64,000 bases of DNA from GWE2-42-39 sp034003625. GTDB lineage: Bacteria; Bacteroidota; Bacteroidia; Bacteroidales; Prolixibacteraceae. The stretch is taken from positions 1 to 64,000 of the forward strand of contig JAVEYG010000012.1 of NCBI GenBank assembly GCA_034003625.1. Reading direction: 5' to 3'. The position numbers and the translations under genes were made by a program. The notes below the pieces were generated by a model. That model did not search any database and was not told the origin of the DNA. It was given only the letters and a program-made list of their open reading frames with translations. Shown here in pieces: positions 7,039 to 15,516 of this stretch (positions are counted from its first letter, which is position 1; every line of letters begins with the position of its first letter).

Positions 7039-8538
7039 ATGAAAATTAAATGTGTATTCATTTTTTTGCTGGTTGCGCACCTGGCTGTTGCCCAAGCGCC
7101 CAAGCGGGAATTTCGTGGTGTATGGGTGGCAACGGTCAATAATGTAGATTGGCCCTCGAAGCCAGGATTAACTGTTGAGCAGCAAAAACAGGAAATAAGG
7201 GAGATACTGGATATGCACAAAGCCAACGGGATGAACGCCATTATTTTCCAGGCGCGCCCTGCCGGTGATACCTTCTTTCCTTCGCAATATGAACCCTGGT
7301 CTCAGTATCTCACCGGTGTTCCGGGGAAAGCCCCGGACCCATATTACGACCCGTTGCAGGAATGGATTGACAGGACCCACGAGCGGGGTATGGAATTCCA
7401 CGCATGGTGCAACCCTTACCGGGTTTCCCAGAATGCCGGTAAGCCCCTGGCTGGCAACCACGTTGCATTCAGTCATCCGGAGTGGATTCTGAAGTACGGC
7501 AACAAACTGTATTTCGATCCGGGAAACCCCGAAGTGAGGGCATTTCTGGTTAAAGTGATCACCGATATGGTTTCACGGTACGATGTTGATGCGATTCATT
7601 TTGATGATTATTTCTACCCGTATAAAATAGCCGGGGAAGAATTCCCGGACGAACCGTCTTTCCGTTTGTACAACACTCAGGGTTTTGCCGATCGTGACGA
7701 CTGGCGAAGGAACAATGTCGATCTGGTTATTCAAATGCTTTCGGAATCAGTGAAAAAGACAAAGCCCTGGGTGAAATTTGGCATCAGTCCGTTTGGCGTA
7801 TGGCGCAATCAGGTCGATGATCCCCGTGGGTCGCCTACTTCAGCCGGGACAACCAATTACGATCATTTGTATGCCGATATACTGAAATGGCAGGAACAAA
7901 ACTGGATCGATTATGTAGCCCCGCAATTATACTGGCAGATTGGGCACCCTGCAGTCGATTTCAAAATTCTGTGCGACTGGTGGGCTGCAAATTCGTATGG
8001 AAAAAATGTTTATATCGGTCAGGCTCCTTACCGGATTGATCCCGGATCGACCGTGGAGGCTTGGGCCAAAGGGGGCGAAATAGGGCGACAGATTAGTTAT
8101 TTGAGGCAAAACCCGAAGGTTTCAGGTAGTATATATTTCAGCAGTAAAAGTTTTAAGGCCGATTTATTTGGACTGAAAGAAGAACTGAGAAATAATTATT
8201 ACAGATATCCGGCGCTTGTACCGGTAATGCCCTGGATCGACCGGCAGGCTCCGGAAACTCCCCGACTGAAAAAGTCAGGCCGGACTTCCCTTAAATGGAA
8301 AAACAAACGTTCCAAAGATGAGATGGGCAAAGCTGTGTGGGCGGTCATTTATATAAATAAAAAGGGAGAGGTTTTTAATCCCGACGAAAGTCTCCTTATT
8401 TTTGACATTGTCCCGGGAAATAAGTATAAATTAGTGAGCAATCCGGTGAAGAAACAAAAATACGAAGTCCGCGTTTCGGCGCTTGACAGGAACAATAACG
8501 AAAGTAAGCCCTCGAAACCGGTGATTGTAAAATTGTGA
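7039..8538 (+). CDS. Secreted glycoside-hydrolase-like GHL10 (DUF187/YngK) protein
   Basis: 499 residues with a signal peptide (KIKCVFIFLLVAHLAVAQ). The GHL10 TIM barrel begins with FRGVWVATVNNVDWP (about 24-38) and includes NAIIFQARPAGDTFF, FHAWCNPYR, DAIHFDDYFYPY and VKFGISPFGVWRN, all conserved in the YngK family; a fibronectin-like tail follows after about residue 400 (YEVRVSALDRNNNES). Related enzymes cleave peptidoglycan or other amino-sugar-containing glycans, but the substrate here is not known. A nitroreductase starts 3 bp after the stop, so the two are probably co-transcribed. Confidence 0.9.
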   Translation: MKIKCVFIFLLVAHLAVAQAPKREFRGVWVATVNNVDWPSKPGLTVEQQKQEIREILDMHKANGMNAIIFQARPAGDTFFPSQYEPWSQYLTGVPGKAPDPYYDPLQEWIDRTHERGMEFHAWCNPYRVSQNAGKPLAGNHVAFSHPEWILKYGNKLYFDPGNPEVRAFLVKVITDMVSRYDVDAIHFDDYFYPYKIAGEEFPDEPSFRLYNTQGFADRDDWRRNNVDLVIQMLSESVKKTKPWVKFGISPFGVWRNQVDDPRGSPTSAGTTNYDHLYADILKWQEQNWIDYVAPQLYWQIGHPAVDFKILCDWWAANSYGKNVYIGQAPYRIDPGSTVEAWAKGGEIGRQISYLRQNPKVSGSIYFSSKSFKADLFGLKEELRNNYYRYPALVPVMPWIDRQAPETPRLKKSGRTSLKWKNKRSKDEMGKAVWAVIYINKKGEVFNPDESLLIFDIVPGNKYKLVSNPVKKQKYEVRVSALDRNNNESKPSKPVIVKL

Positions 8539-8541
8539 CAC

Positions 8542-9141
8542 ATGTTTCAAGAAGAATTAACCATGATTCGCGATCTTATTCTGAAAAACAGGAGTTACCG
8601 GCGATTTGTACAAAATGAGCCAATATCGGTTGAACAGTTGACCAATTGGGTTGAACTGGCCCGCTTTTCTGCTTCGGGACGAAATGCCCAGCCGCTAAAA
8701 TATGCGTTGACAAATGACGGACCGACCAGCTTGAAGATATTTGAATGCCTGGCCTGGGCCGGCTATCTTACCGATTGGAAAGGCCCGGCAGAAGGGGAGA
8801 GGCCGGCGGCATACATTACCATGTTGCACGATATGCGTATTGCCGATAAATATTTCTGCGATGACGGAATTGCGGCACAGAGTATTCTCCTGGGTGCCGT
8901 AGAAGCCGGTTTTGGCGGTTGCATCATTGCTTCGGTAAACCGGAAGAAGTTGCGTGAAATATTGCAGCTCCCCGGATATTTTGAAATTATCCAGGTGCTG
9001 GCTCTTGGCAAACCTGCAGAAACAGTGGTGATTGATGATGCGAAAGACGGCAACATCAGGTATTGGCGCGACGAACATAGCATTCATCATGTTCCCAAAC
9101 GGACATTGGATGAATTGATTGTCAGCGTGGGAGGCAAATGA
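8542..9141 (+). CDS. Nitroreductase-family FMN oxidoreductase
   Basis: 199 residues, the standard size. It has the family opening MIRDLILKNRSYRRF and the FMN-binding LARFSASGRNAQPLKY, plus the GFGGCIIASVNRKKL region. It should transfer hydride from NAD(P)H through FMN to quinones, nitro compounds or flavin-like substrates in the cytoplasm. The ATG at 8542 and one at 8563 (MIRDLI) are both possible starts; the second matches relatives better and has a purine-rich GAAGAA just upstream. Its stop codon abuts the stop of the convergent proline dehydrogenase gene with no spacer. Confidence 0.88.
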   Translation: MFQEELTMIRDLILKNRSYRRFVQNEPISVEQLTNWVELARFSASGRNAQPLKYALTNDGPTSLKIFECLAWAGYLTDWKGPAEGERPAAYITMLHDMRIADKYFCDDGIAAQSILLGAVEAGFGGCIIASVNRKKLREILQLPGYFEIIQVLALGKPAETVVIDDAKDGNIRYWRDEHSIHHVPKRTLDELIVSVGGK

Positions 9142-10053
9142 TCAACCTCTGGCAAAAAGAGCTTTAATGATATGTGACGCTATTTGAGGGTTTTCTTTTA
9201 AGCGCCGGGTCGAATATCCAAACCATTCTTTTCCAAACGGAACGTAAACACGCATCTTATGGCCGCTTGCAACAATCGACCGGCGTAGTTCAGGAGTGAC
9301 CCCGTAAAGCATCTGGAATTCGTACATGCCGGGCGGAACCTGCTTTTGTTCGATGAGCCTGAACGCCCTTTCAACCAGTTGTTTGTCGTGCGTAGCGATG
9401 CCAACATACATTTTCTGGTCGAACATGTACTCTAAATCTTCCATGTAATGATCCTGTATCTCGGTGTACTTTTTGAATGCGATACGTTCAGGTTCCACAT
9501 AAATCCCTTTGCACAACCTGAAGCTGAGCGGGGTCCCGTTCAGTTGAAAATTTTTCAGATGGGTCAGGTCGCTGATGGTCCTGCGCAGGTATGCCTGTAC
9601 AACCAATCCTACATGGGCGGGATATTTCCCGAGAAGATCCTTGTAAATTTCAATTTCACTGTCGACACAAGCTGAATCTTCCATATCGATACGCACAAAA
9701 CTGTTCTTTTCAACTGCTTTTTTTACGATTTCTTCAATGTATGCACGGCAAATGTCTTTGTTTATCAATAGTCCAAACATCGATGGTTTCAGCGAAAAGT
9801 TTCCGGCAATATTTTCGGATGTGAAGCGTTCAATGAGGGCGGTGTATTTATCTTTATATTCTTTGGCCTGCCCCAGGTTGTTTACAAACTCGCCAAGAAG
9901 GTCAATGGTAACTTCCATTCCCTCGCTGTTCAGTTCTTTTGCAACACGCAGCCCGTCGTCGATTGTTTCACCGGCGATATACCTTTTCGAAAAAATCCAG
10001 ATCAGCTTTTTCGGAAAATAAGGTACTATGTTTGCAATCGTTTTGTTGATCAT
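9142..10053 (-). CDS. Proline dehydrogenase family protein
   Basis: 303 residues, a single PRODH barrel without the P5C dehydrogenase half. Motifs seen: VRIDMEDSACVDSE near the flavin site, SFRLCKGIYVEP, GIATHDKQLVERAF and FQMLYGVTPELRR. It oxidises proline (or hydroxyproline) to pyrroline-5-carboxylate with FAD, feeding electrons to quinone. The usual YxxR end is seen as GYSTRRLKENP. Single gene, convergent with the nitroreductase; the stops form TGATCA at 9139-9144. Such short PRODH proteins are common in Bacteroidota. Confidence 0.9.
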   Translation of the reverse strand: MINKTIANIVPYFPKKLIWIFSKRYIAGETIDDGLRVAKELNSEGMEVTIDLLGEFVNNLGQAKEYKDKYTALIERFTSENIAGNFSLKPSMFGLLINKDICRAYIEEIVKKAVEKNSFVRIDMEDSACVDSEIEIYKDLLGKYPAHVGLVVQAYLRRTISDLTHLKNFQLNGTPLSFRLCKGIYVEPERIAFKKYTEIQDHYMEDLEYMFDQKMYVGIATHDKQLVERAFRLIEQKQVPPGMYEFQMLYGVTPELRRSIVASGHKMRVYVPFGKEWFGYSTRRLKENPQIASHIIKALFARG

Positions 10054-10240
10054 ATTCTCTCCTGTTTCTACCGATTCCGAATGCTAAATTAGTTTCACGG
10101 CAGACTTTTATTCTATGATGTTTATCAAGGTGAATGTATGATTTTGCGCATCTTTTTAACCGATTATTTTTGAAGATAGAACAAAATGGTTTTGACTGTT
10201 AAAATTTATTACGTATCTATGCAATCCTGATTTTAATTTT

Positions 10241-10248
10241 TATTTTTG
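10241..10248 (+). promoter_or_regulatory. Putative -7 element for the OmpH/Skp gene
   Basis: TATTTTTG lies 25 bp upstream of the ATG at 10274, matching TAnnTTTG; the -33 element is not clear. Confidence 0.4.
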
Positions 10249-10273
10249 GCAAAAATTAATTGTTGAGATTCTT

Positions 10274-10876
10274 ATGAAAAAATCATCGTTGATTGTTAAT
10301 GTTGTCATGGCCGTAGCCATTGTTTTAATGTATATTTTGTATTTTACTTCTGGTAAATCAGGTGGTTCAGCTTCTGAACCTGGAGAAAAACAGGATGGGA
10401 ACCAGGACCGGTTAAAAATTGCTTACGTTAAAGTTGACTCCCTGATTGTGAATTATGATCTGGCCCAGGTGTTACACGATGGTTTTACACAGAAACAGGA
10501 AGCATATACGAAAGAATATGCCAGCAAACGTACCCAATTTGAAGAACAGGCTGTAGCTTTCCAGGAAAAAGTACAGAGGGGCGGGTTTCTCACTCAGGAA
10601 CGCGCTATTCAGGAACGTGACCGGTTAGTTGGAGAAGAACAGCAAATTGCAAGGTTGGACCAGGAACTTTCAACCAAACTGGCCCAATTGCAGAGTGAAA
10701 ACAACAAACAATTGCTTGATAGCCTGATAAATTATCTGAAGATATACAATGCCGACAAAAAGTACGATTACATTTTAAATTCGGGCGAAATTTTGATTGG
10801 TGATGAAGCCAGCAACATTACCAAATCTGTTTTAAAAGAGTTGAACGCCCGTTATGCTGCAACGAAAATCAAGTAA
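10274..10876 (+). CDS. OmpH/Skp-family periplasmic chaperone-like protein
   Basis: 200 residues. An uncleaved-looking N-terminal hydrophobic segment (about 6-26, IVNVVMAVAIVLMYILYFTS) is followed by a Skp/OmpH domain: KIAYVKVDSLIVNYDLAQ as the core strand, a long charged coiled coil (about 75-150, rich in E, Q, K) and the closing YDYILNSGEILIG. Skp-type proteins hold unfolded outer-membrane proteins in the periplasm; many Bacteroidota carry several divergent copies, some membrane-anchored like this one. It is followed directly by a strong terminator, so it is a single transcription unit. Confidence 0.87.
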   Translation: MKKSSLIVNVVMAVAIVLMYILYFTSGKSGGSASEPGEKQDGNQDRLKIAYVKVDSLIVNYDLAQVLHDGFTQKQEAYTKEYASKRTQFEEQAVAFQEKVQRGGFLTQERAIQERDRLVGEEQQIARLDQELSTKLAQLQSENNKQLLDSLINYLKIYNADKKYDYILNSGEILIGDEASNITKSVLKELNARYAATKIK

Positions 10877-10898
10877 CGAAGAAATATTTCAGAATGAA

Positions 10899-10929
10899 AA
10901 TCCTGCTTTTTCAAGGCAGGATTTTTTTT
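10899..10929 (+). terminator. Rho-independent terminator
   Basis: AATCCTGC (10899-10906) pairs perfectly with GCAGGATT (10916-10923), then a run of T through 10929; 22 bp after the OmpH-like stop. Confidence 0.85.
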
Positions 10930-11018
10930 GTGATCATTCAGCGTTTTATAAATTTTGATATTTGTCCATCATTTTTTCCTGAAAACCTTTACCTTCATCC
11001 TAAGGTATTTTTCTGATC

Positions 11019-12218
11019 ATGTTTGCTGAGCGTTACATATCGCGAAATATTGTTTATCCTGAATTTATCGACCTGAAACCGGAACCGGATTTAGGAATGA
11101 CGGTGGTTGTGCCTTGTTACCGGGAGCCGGACATTTTAGGAACACTTGAATCTCTTGTGGCCTGTACTCCCCCGAATGATAGTGTGGAAGTGATAGTTGT
11201 GGTTAATCATCCGGAAAACGATACCCCGGAAAACATGGAACTAAACCGTAAAACATTTCGTCAATTGGAAGAGTGGAGATTACATGCGGAGCATATGTGG
11301 CTGCGTTTTTTTCCGGTTTTTCCCGATCCGTTTCCCCGAAAACTGGCAGGTGCAGGAATAGCTCGTAAAACCGGTATGGACGAGGCGGTCCGCCGTTTTC
11401 ATGCCCTTGGTCGTCGCGACGGGATCATCGTTTCGCTGGATGCCGATACAACGGTTGATCCGTCCTATTTTACTGAAATTGAAAAATTTTTCAGGCTGAA
11501 TCCCCGACATGCCGGGGCCACTATCAGTTTTCAGCACAGGACTGATCGTGGAACAATGAGCGAAATGCAGGTGGAAGGCATCCGTTTGTACGAAAAGTAC
11601 CTGCATTATTACCACGATGCTCTTGCATTTACCGGTTATCCGTTTGCCCTGTTCACTATTGGTTCAGCTTTTTGCTGTACGGTAGAGGCTTATGTGAAGC
11701 AAGGGGGGATGAACCGCCGGAAGGCGGGCGAAGATTTTTATTTTCTGCATAAACTCAGCCAGTTCGGACCGATTGGTGAAATCACTTCAACCTGTGTTTA
11801 TCCGTCGGCACGCCTGTCCGACCGGGTTCCCTTTGGCACCGGCCCCATGCTTCAACGCTGGCTCGATGGCCGGGAAGATTTGACGCTTACCTTTAATTTT
11901 CAGGCTTTTTGTGACCTGAAAATTTTCTTTTCCCAGATCGACCGGCTTTGTAAAAGTAACGCAAAAGAGTATCCTGGTTTATTAAAAGAATTGCCATTAC
12001 CTATTCAGCAATTTCTGAAAGAAGATGATTTCCTGGAAGAGTTGGAAATCATTAACCGGCATTGTGCTTCTGATAGTGCTTTTCGCAAGCGTTTTTTTCA
12101 AGTTTTTAACGCATTTAAAGTATTGAAGTTCATTAATTATTCGCACCCGAAGTTCTATTGTGAACAGGATATAACAGAAGCTGTAAATACCTTATCTTTG
12201 TGTAAGTACGATGCTTAA
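11019..12218 (+). CDS. Cytoplasmic family 2-type glycosyltransferase
   Basis: 399 residues. The GT-A fold starts with MTVVVPCYREPDILGTLESL (about 27-46) and has the DXD-like VSLDADTTVDPSYF (Asp-Ala-Asp) and a second acidic motif KAGEDFYFLHKL that fits the ED of GT2 enzymes. No membrane segments are visible. The donor and acceptor are unknown; relatives in Bacteroidota are annotated only as family 2 glycosyltransferases. It stands in the same direction as the small membrane protein 33 bp downstream, so the two may share a transcript. The upstream gene is cut off by a terminator. Confidence 0.82.
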   Translation: MFAERYISRNIVYPEFIDLKPEPDLGMTVVVPCYREPDILGTLESLVACTPPNDSVEVIVVVNHPENDTPENMELNRKTFRQLEEWRLHAEHMWLRFFPVFPDPFPRKLAGAGIARKTGMDEAVRRFHALGRRDGIIVSLDADTTVDPSYFTEIEKFFRLNPRHAGATISFQHRTDRGTMSEMQVEGIRLYEKYLHYYHDALAFTGYPFALFTIGSAFCCTVEAYVKQGGMNRRKAGEDFYFLHKLSQFGPIGEITSTCVYPSARLSDRVPFGTGPMLQRWLDGREDLTLTFNFQAFCDLKIFFSQIDRLCKSNAKEYPGLLKELPLPIQQFLKEDDFLEELEIINRHCASDSAFRKRFFQVFNAFKVLKFINYSHPKFYCEQDITEAVNTLSLCKYDA

Positions 12219-12251
12219 AAACCAGCTGTTATAAATCCAAACAAAAACCAA

Positions 12252-12635
12252 ATGGCAACAACTCAAAAAAAACAAACCGGTGCCTCCGGTGCACAAAAGA
12301 ATACTGCCGGCAAAACTGTAGCAAAGCGCCAAAAACCCAGGGTTCCTGTGAAATTTGATTCAGGAGGTTTTAAATTGTTGGGAGGAGTAGGACTTGCTCT
12401 GGCTGCTGTGGGTGCGTTAATTGTTTGGGCGGCACAAACAGCTCCCGAAGGAGTGAAAACCAGCTCATCAACCAATTATTCGGTTTCGCGCAAACTTGCT
12501 GAGGCGCTTCCCGAATCAGCAACCCAGTGGATTGCCACCATATTGGGCGTCTTGTTTTTCCTTTTTGGTGTATTTTGCCTTGTGATGGCTGTCGTAACCG
12601 TAATCAAATATTTTGTGGCAAAGGCCAAAGAATAA
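12252..12635 (+). CDS. Small two-helix membrane protein of unknown function
   Basis: 127 residues. A Lys/Gln/Thr-rich, positively charged N-terminus (1-37) precedes two hydrophobic segments, about 42-62 (LLGGVGLALAAVGALIVWAA) and 92-118 (IATILGVLFFLFGVFCLVMA). Between them lies a Ser/Thr-rich stretch. The layout resembles DUF3098-type proteins but I cannot confirm that. It follows the glycosyltransferase by 33 bp on the same strand and is convergent with the decarboxylase gene. Confidence 0.7.
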   Translation: MATTQKKQTGASGAQKNTAGKTVAKRQKPRVPVKFDSGGFKLLGGVGLALAAVGALIVWAAQTAPEGVKTSSSTNYSVSRKLAEALPESATQWIATILGVLFFLFGVFCLVMAVVTVIKYFVAKAKE

Positions 12636-12650
12636 TTTATTGCTAATTTT

Positions 12651-14084
12651 TTAAAGTTTTTTTGCTGTTTCAGTGATAATGGTCCATGCTGTTTCGACGT
12701 GGTGCCAGTCGGTATGGGTTTGCCCGATGCTCATACGGAGTACAAACCGGTCGTTAAGTACAGTATGCGAAAAATACATTTTTCCTTCCTGGTTGATTGT
12801 GTCCATTAGTATCTTATTGAATTCGTTTCCGCTCTTGTGATAGAAACACACTAAATTCAACGGAGGCTGGTTCAATAAAATAAAATCATCGGATTCATCT
12901 ATCCAACGGGCAAATGTTTGGGCCATTTCAACATGCCTGCGAATATGGTATTGTAACCCTTTTATCCCGTAATGGCGGATCACAAACCACAACTTCAGGG
13001 CACGGAATTTCCGCCCCAGTTGCACATGCCAGTCGCGGTAATCGAATACGGCGCCCGATTCGGTGGCCTTGTTTTTCAGGTATTCCGGAAGAATGCTCAG
13101 CGTATTGATCAACATCCTGCGGTTGGCAACAAAAAAGCAGTCGCAGTCGAAATTTGTGAACATCCATTTGTGCGGGTTGAACAGGAAACTATCGGCCAGT
13201 TCAATACCGTTCAGTAATGGGCGAAACTCAGGACAAATGGCTGCTGTTCCGGCCATAGCCGCATCAACGTGCATCCACAACCCGTATTTTTTACTGATTC
13301 TTCCGATTTCCAGTATCGGGTCAATGGCATTTGATGAGGTGGTACCGACCGAAGCGCACACAAAAAACGGAACCATCCCGTTGGATAGGTCCGTTTTTAT
13401 TTGTTGTTCCAATACATCGGGTTTCATCGCAAAGGTTTCGTCCACCTCAATTTTGCGTAAGTTGTTTTTCCCGATTCCCGCTATTTTTATTGCTTTCTCA
13501 GCCGACGAGTGGGTTTGGGACGAAATATACGCCACCAATCCTTTGGGAACTCCTGTATCGTTCGATACAAAACTTGTTTTTCTCTCGCGGGCTGCCAGTA
13601 TAGCGGTCAATGTTCCGGTTGATGCGGTATCCTGAATAACGCCGCCACCGGTTCCCGTCGATTTAAATTGGGGCGGCAGCGAAAGCATATCGGCCAGCCA
13701 GTCGAGTACGTGGGTTTCGAGCTCGGTGGCAGCCGGACTGGTTGCCCATAGCATGCCCTGAACGCCCAGGCCGGAGGCCAGCATCTCACCCAAAATGGAA
13801 GGCGCCGAATTATTGGATGGGAAAAATGCAAAAAAATTGGGCGACTGCCAGTGGGTGATCCCCGGAAGGATGATTTTTTCCACATCTTTCATCATGGTAT
13901 CAAATGGTTCACCCTCGATGGGGGCCGAGGCAGGTAACTGGGTGCGTATTTCGCCCGGTTTTACCTGCGAAAGTACCGGATATTTTTCAACGTTTTCAAA
14001 ATAGTCGGCTATCCAGTCGACCATTCTTTTCCCTTGTTCCCGGAATTCGGAAACCGGCATGTGAAATGATTGTTTATTGTTCAT
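12651..14084 (-). CDS. PLP-dependent group II amino-acid decarboxylase (aromatic-type)
   Basis: About 477 residues from the ATG at 14084 (MNNKQSFHMPVSEFREQGKR). This start lies 10 bp after the acylphosphatase stop; a longer frame to 14162 would overlap that gene and has no conserved sequence. Family features: MVDWIADYFENVEKYPV, QSPNFFAFFPSNNSAPSIL, the cofactor-binding WMHVDAAMAGTAAICPE and the Schiff-base lysine in NPHKWMFTNFDCD. It matches the aromatic-L-amino-acid/tyrosine/tryptophan decarboxylase group and should release CO2 from an aromatic amino acid to give an amine. Substrate choice is not readable from sequence. Probably co-transcribed with the two genes upstream on the minus strand. 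Confidence 0.9.
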   Translation of the reverse strand: MNNKQSFHMPVSEFREQGKRMVDWIADYFENVEKYPVLSQVKPGEIRTQLPASAPIEGEPFDTMMKDVEKIILPGITHWQSPNFFAFFPSNNSAPSILGEMLASGLGVQGMLWATSPAATELETHVLDWLADMLSLPPQFKSTGTGGGVIQDTASTGTLTAILAARERKTSFVSNDTGVPKGLVAYISSQTHSSAEKAIKIAGIGKNNLRKIEVDETFAMKPDVLEQQIKTDLSNGMVPFFVCASVGTTSSNAIDPILEIGRISKKYGLWMHVDAAMAGTAAICPEFRPLLNGIELADSFLFNPHKWMFTNFDCDCFFVANRRMLINTLSILPEYLKNKATESGAVFDYRDWHVQLGRKFRALKLWFVIRHYGIKGLQYHIRRHVEMAQTFARWIDESDDFILLNQPPLNLVCFYHKSGNEFNKILMDTINQEGKMYFSHTVLNDRFVLRMSIGQTHTDWHHVETAWTIITETAKKL

Positions 14085-14094
14085 AAATGGATTT

Positions 14095-14370
14095 TTATCT
14101 GACGGAAAATATTCCGGGAATATGGTCGGTAATAAAATCGCTGATCGAAACGGAAAGTACACGGGCCCGGTCGGGACCTGCTTTTATCCATTCAATAAAT
14201 GTTTCCATATCGGCCTTGGCGCCGTGTGCAACAATTTCAACATTTTGATCGGGTAAATTACGTACCCAGCCGGTGATCTTAAAATCGGCAGCTTTTTGTG
14301 TTACGAACCAGCGGTATCCCACTCCCTGTACCCGTCCTGTCACAATGATATGTACTGATCGCTGAACCAA
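14095..14370 (-). CDS. acyP: Acylphosphatase
   Basis: 91 residues, exactly the family size. The phosphate-binding loop GRVQGVGYRWFV (with the catalytic Arg) and the catalytic Asn in GWVRNLPDQNVEIVAHG are both present. It hydrolyses carboxyl-phosphate bonds such as in acetyl phosphate and 1,3-bisphosphoglycerate. It lies 11 bp after a small membrane protein gene and 10 bp before the decarboxylase start, so the three form one minus-strand unit without obvious functional link. Confidence 0.95.
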   Translation of the reverse strand: MVQRSVHIIVTGRVQGVGYRWFVTQKAADFKITGWVRNLPDQNVEIVAHGAKADMETFIEWIKAGPDRARVLSVSISDFITDHIPGIFSVR

Positions 14371-14381
14371 AAAATCAATTA

Positions 14382-14765
14382 CTATGATTGGGACTGATCT
14401 GATGCGTTGGACGCATTAAACAAATCTGTCGTTTCCTTTTGTACAAGTGCCCAGATAGAATATACCCCGATGGCAGTCCCGATCGGGAAGCTCAAAAGCT
14501 TCAATGCAGATATGATCAGTATCAGGATGCGTGCCCATTCTCTGTATTTTAACAGCCCGATCCCCCCGATCAGCCCGGGAATCGCAAGAATGAAAAGGAA
14601 AACAGACAGGCTGGTGGCAATGATTGTCAATATCCACTCAGCTTCCTGATCGTCAACAAAATTGCCAATGAGGTTCAATATTGAATACAAAATAATTGCA
14701 CATAAAAATCCCAGGATACTCAGTGCGATGTGCAATGCGGCAACGGTACGTACATGTCCTTCCAT
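14382..14765 (-). CDS. Small membrane protein of unknown function
   Basis: 127 residues with three to four hydrophobic segments: about 9-29 (LHIALSILGFLCAIILYSIL), 43-72 (around LTIIATSLSVFLFILAIPGL) and 85-108. A loop with GIGLLKYREWARILI is typical of small membrane proteins found across bacteria with no known role. First gene of the minus-strand unit that includes acylphosphatase. No signal for a specific function. Confidence 0.75.
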   Translation of the reverse strand: MEGHVRTVAALHIALSILGFLCAIILYSILNLIGNFVDDQEAEWILTIIATSLSVFLFILAIPGLIGGIGLLKYREWARILILIISALKLLSFPIGTAIGVYSIWALVQKETTDLFNASNASDQSQS

Positions 14766-14810
14766 ATCAGATATTTTTTGTTAATGCAAAGCATAAAATT
14801 ACGCATTTAT

Positions 14811-14840
14811 TTTGAGCCGGTATTATTTCATCTACTTTTG
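14811..14840 (+). promoter_or_regulatory. Promoter for the small anchored protein
   Basis: TTTG (14811-14814), 18 bases, then TACTTTTG (14833-14840), a good match to the Bacteroidota consensus, 24 bp before the ATG at 14865. Confidence 0.55.
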
Positions 14841-14864
14841 TAATAATTTTTTAAGCGGAATAAA

Positions 14865-15095
14865 ATGGCATCCATTAAAATAATTTTGCTCGCTGTTGCG
14901 CTTGTTGCATTGGCTTTGCTTGGTTTGGCAATTCGTATTTTACTGAAAAAGGACGGACAATTTCCCAACGGCCATATAGGCGGGAATAAACACATGAAAG
15001 AAAGAGGAATATCCTGCGCTACCTCTTTTGATAAAATGGAACAGGCAAAAGCAAAAAAAGAACTTCAGTTTAAAAAGATAAAGCCGGTTTCTTGA
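14865..15095 (+). CDS. Short membrane-anchored protein conserved in Bacteroidota
   Basis: 76 residues. One N-terminal hydrophobic helix (about 4-25, IIILLAV-like, ending RILLKKDG) and a cytoplasmic or periplasmic tail with NGHIGGNKHMKERGISCATS, then a charged end. The HIGGN-KHMKERGISC pattern is familiar from short proteins labelled membrane or secreted protein in this phylum; the single Cys and the HIGGN block look functional, but no role is known. It has its own promoter. Confidence 0.75.
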   Translation: MASIKIILLAVALVALALLGLAIRILLKKDGQFPNGHIGGNKHMKERGISCATSFDKMEQAKAKKELQFKKIKPVS

Positions 15096-15516
15096 AAGTA
15101 CTGATTGTTCAGGCATTTAATGGCGACGTTTTAGATTGGCTTCTTTGACTTGAAATAATTTGCGATAAAGGACTATGAAAAACGGCCTGTAATCCTTGTC
15201 TTTTTTTTACTCTTTTCCTGTGTCAGGAAAGGATCAACATCCGATCAGCTATGGTACAAACAACCGCCAGAGGCGCATCAATTTGCAAACCAGCACCGGC
15301 ATGCGTCTGATTTTAATTGTCCACATTTTTTACGGTATAAGATATTGTTTCTCAGGTTTATGGAAAGGATATTGTGCGCATCAATCCTGAAAACTTGATG
15401 TACAACAGCTTTTTATCTTTTGGATAAATAAAATATATTCCTATTTTTCGTGTTCGTACACGGAATTTAGTAATTGTACGTTCGTTTTTTGTTTATTATT
15501 TATAAATCAATGAAAT
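15096..15516. other. Intergenic region upstream of the hexuronate operon
   Basis: 421 bp without an intact gene. It holds a broken lipoprotein start (15174-15294) and, from about 15400 to 15516, AT-rich DNA that must contain the uxaE promoter; I could not find a clean TTTG/TAnnTTTG pair. No terminator hairpin stands out after the small anchored protein. Confidence 0.5.
15174..15294 (+). pseudogene. Frameshifted start of a lost lipoprotein (possibly a glycoside hydrolase)
   Basis: The start ATGAAAAACGG is followed by a stop within six codons, but adding one A to the A-run gives an open frame MKKRPVILVFFLLFSC, a textbook lipoprotein signal with Cys, then SDQLWYKQPPEAHQFANQ. LWYKQP recalls the mature start of GH95-type fucosidases, though the conserved WTEALP that should follow is missing. 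The plus-one frame remains open to about 15390 without further family features. I infer a decayed gene start next to the uronate operon; the family is a guess. Confidence 0.35.

Noticed and set aside
13063..13635. 190-residue plus-strand frame opposite the decarboxylase
   Set aside because: Shadow frame; the decarboxylase motifs on the other strand are unambiguous.
14085..14162. Longer N-terminus of the PLP decarboxylase
   Set aside because: It would overlap the acylphosphatase gene, shows no conserved residues and ATG 14084 fits the family start.
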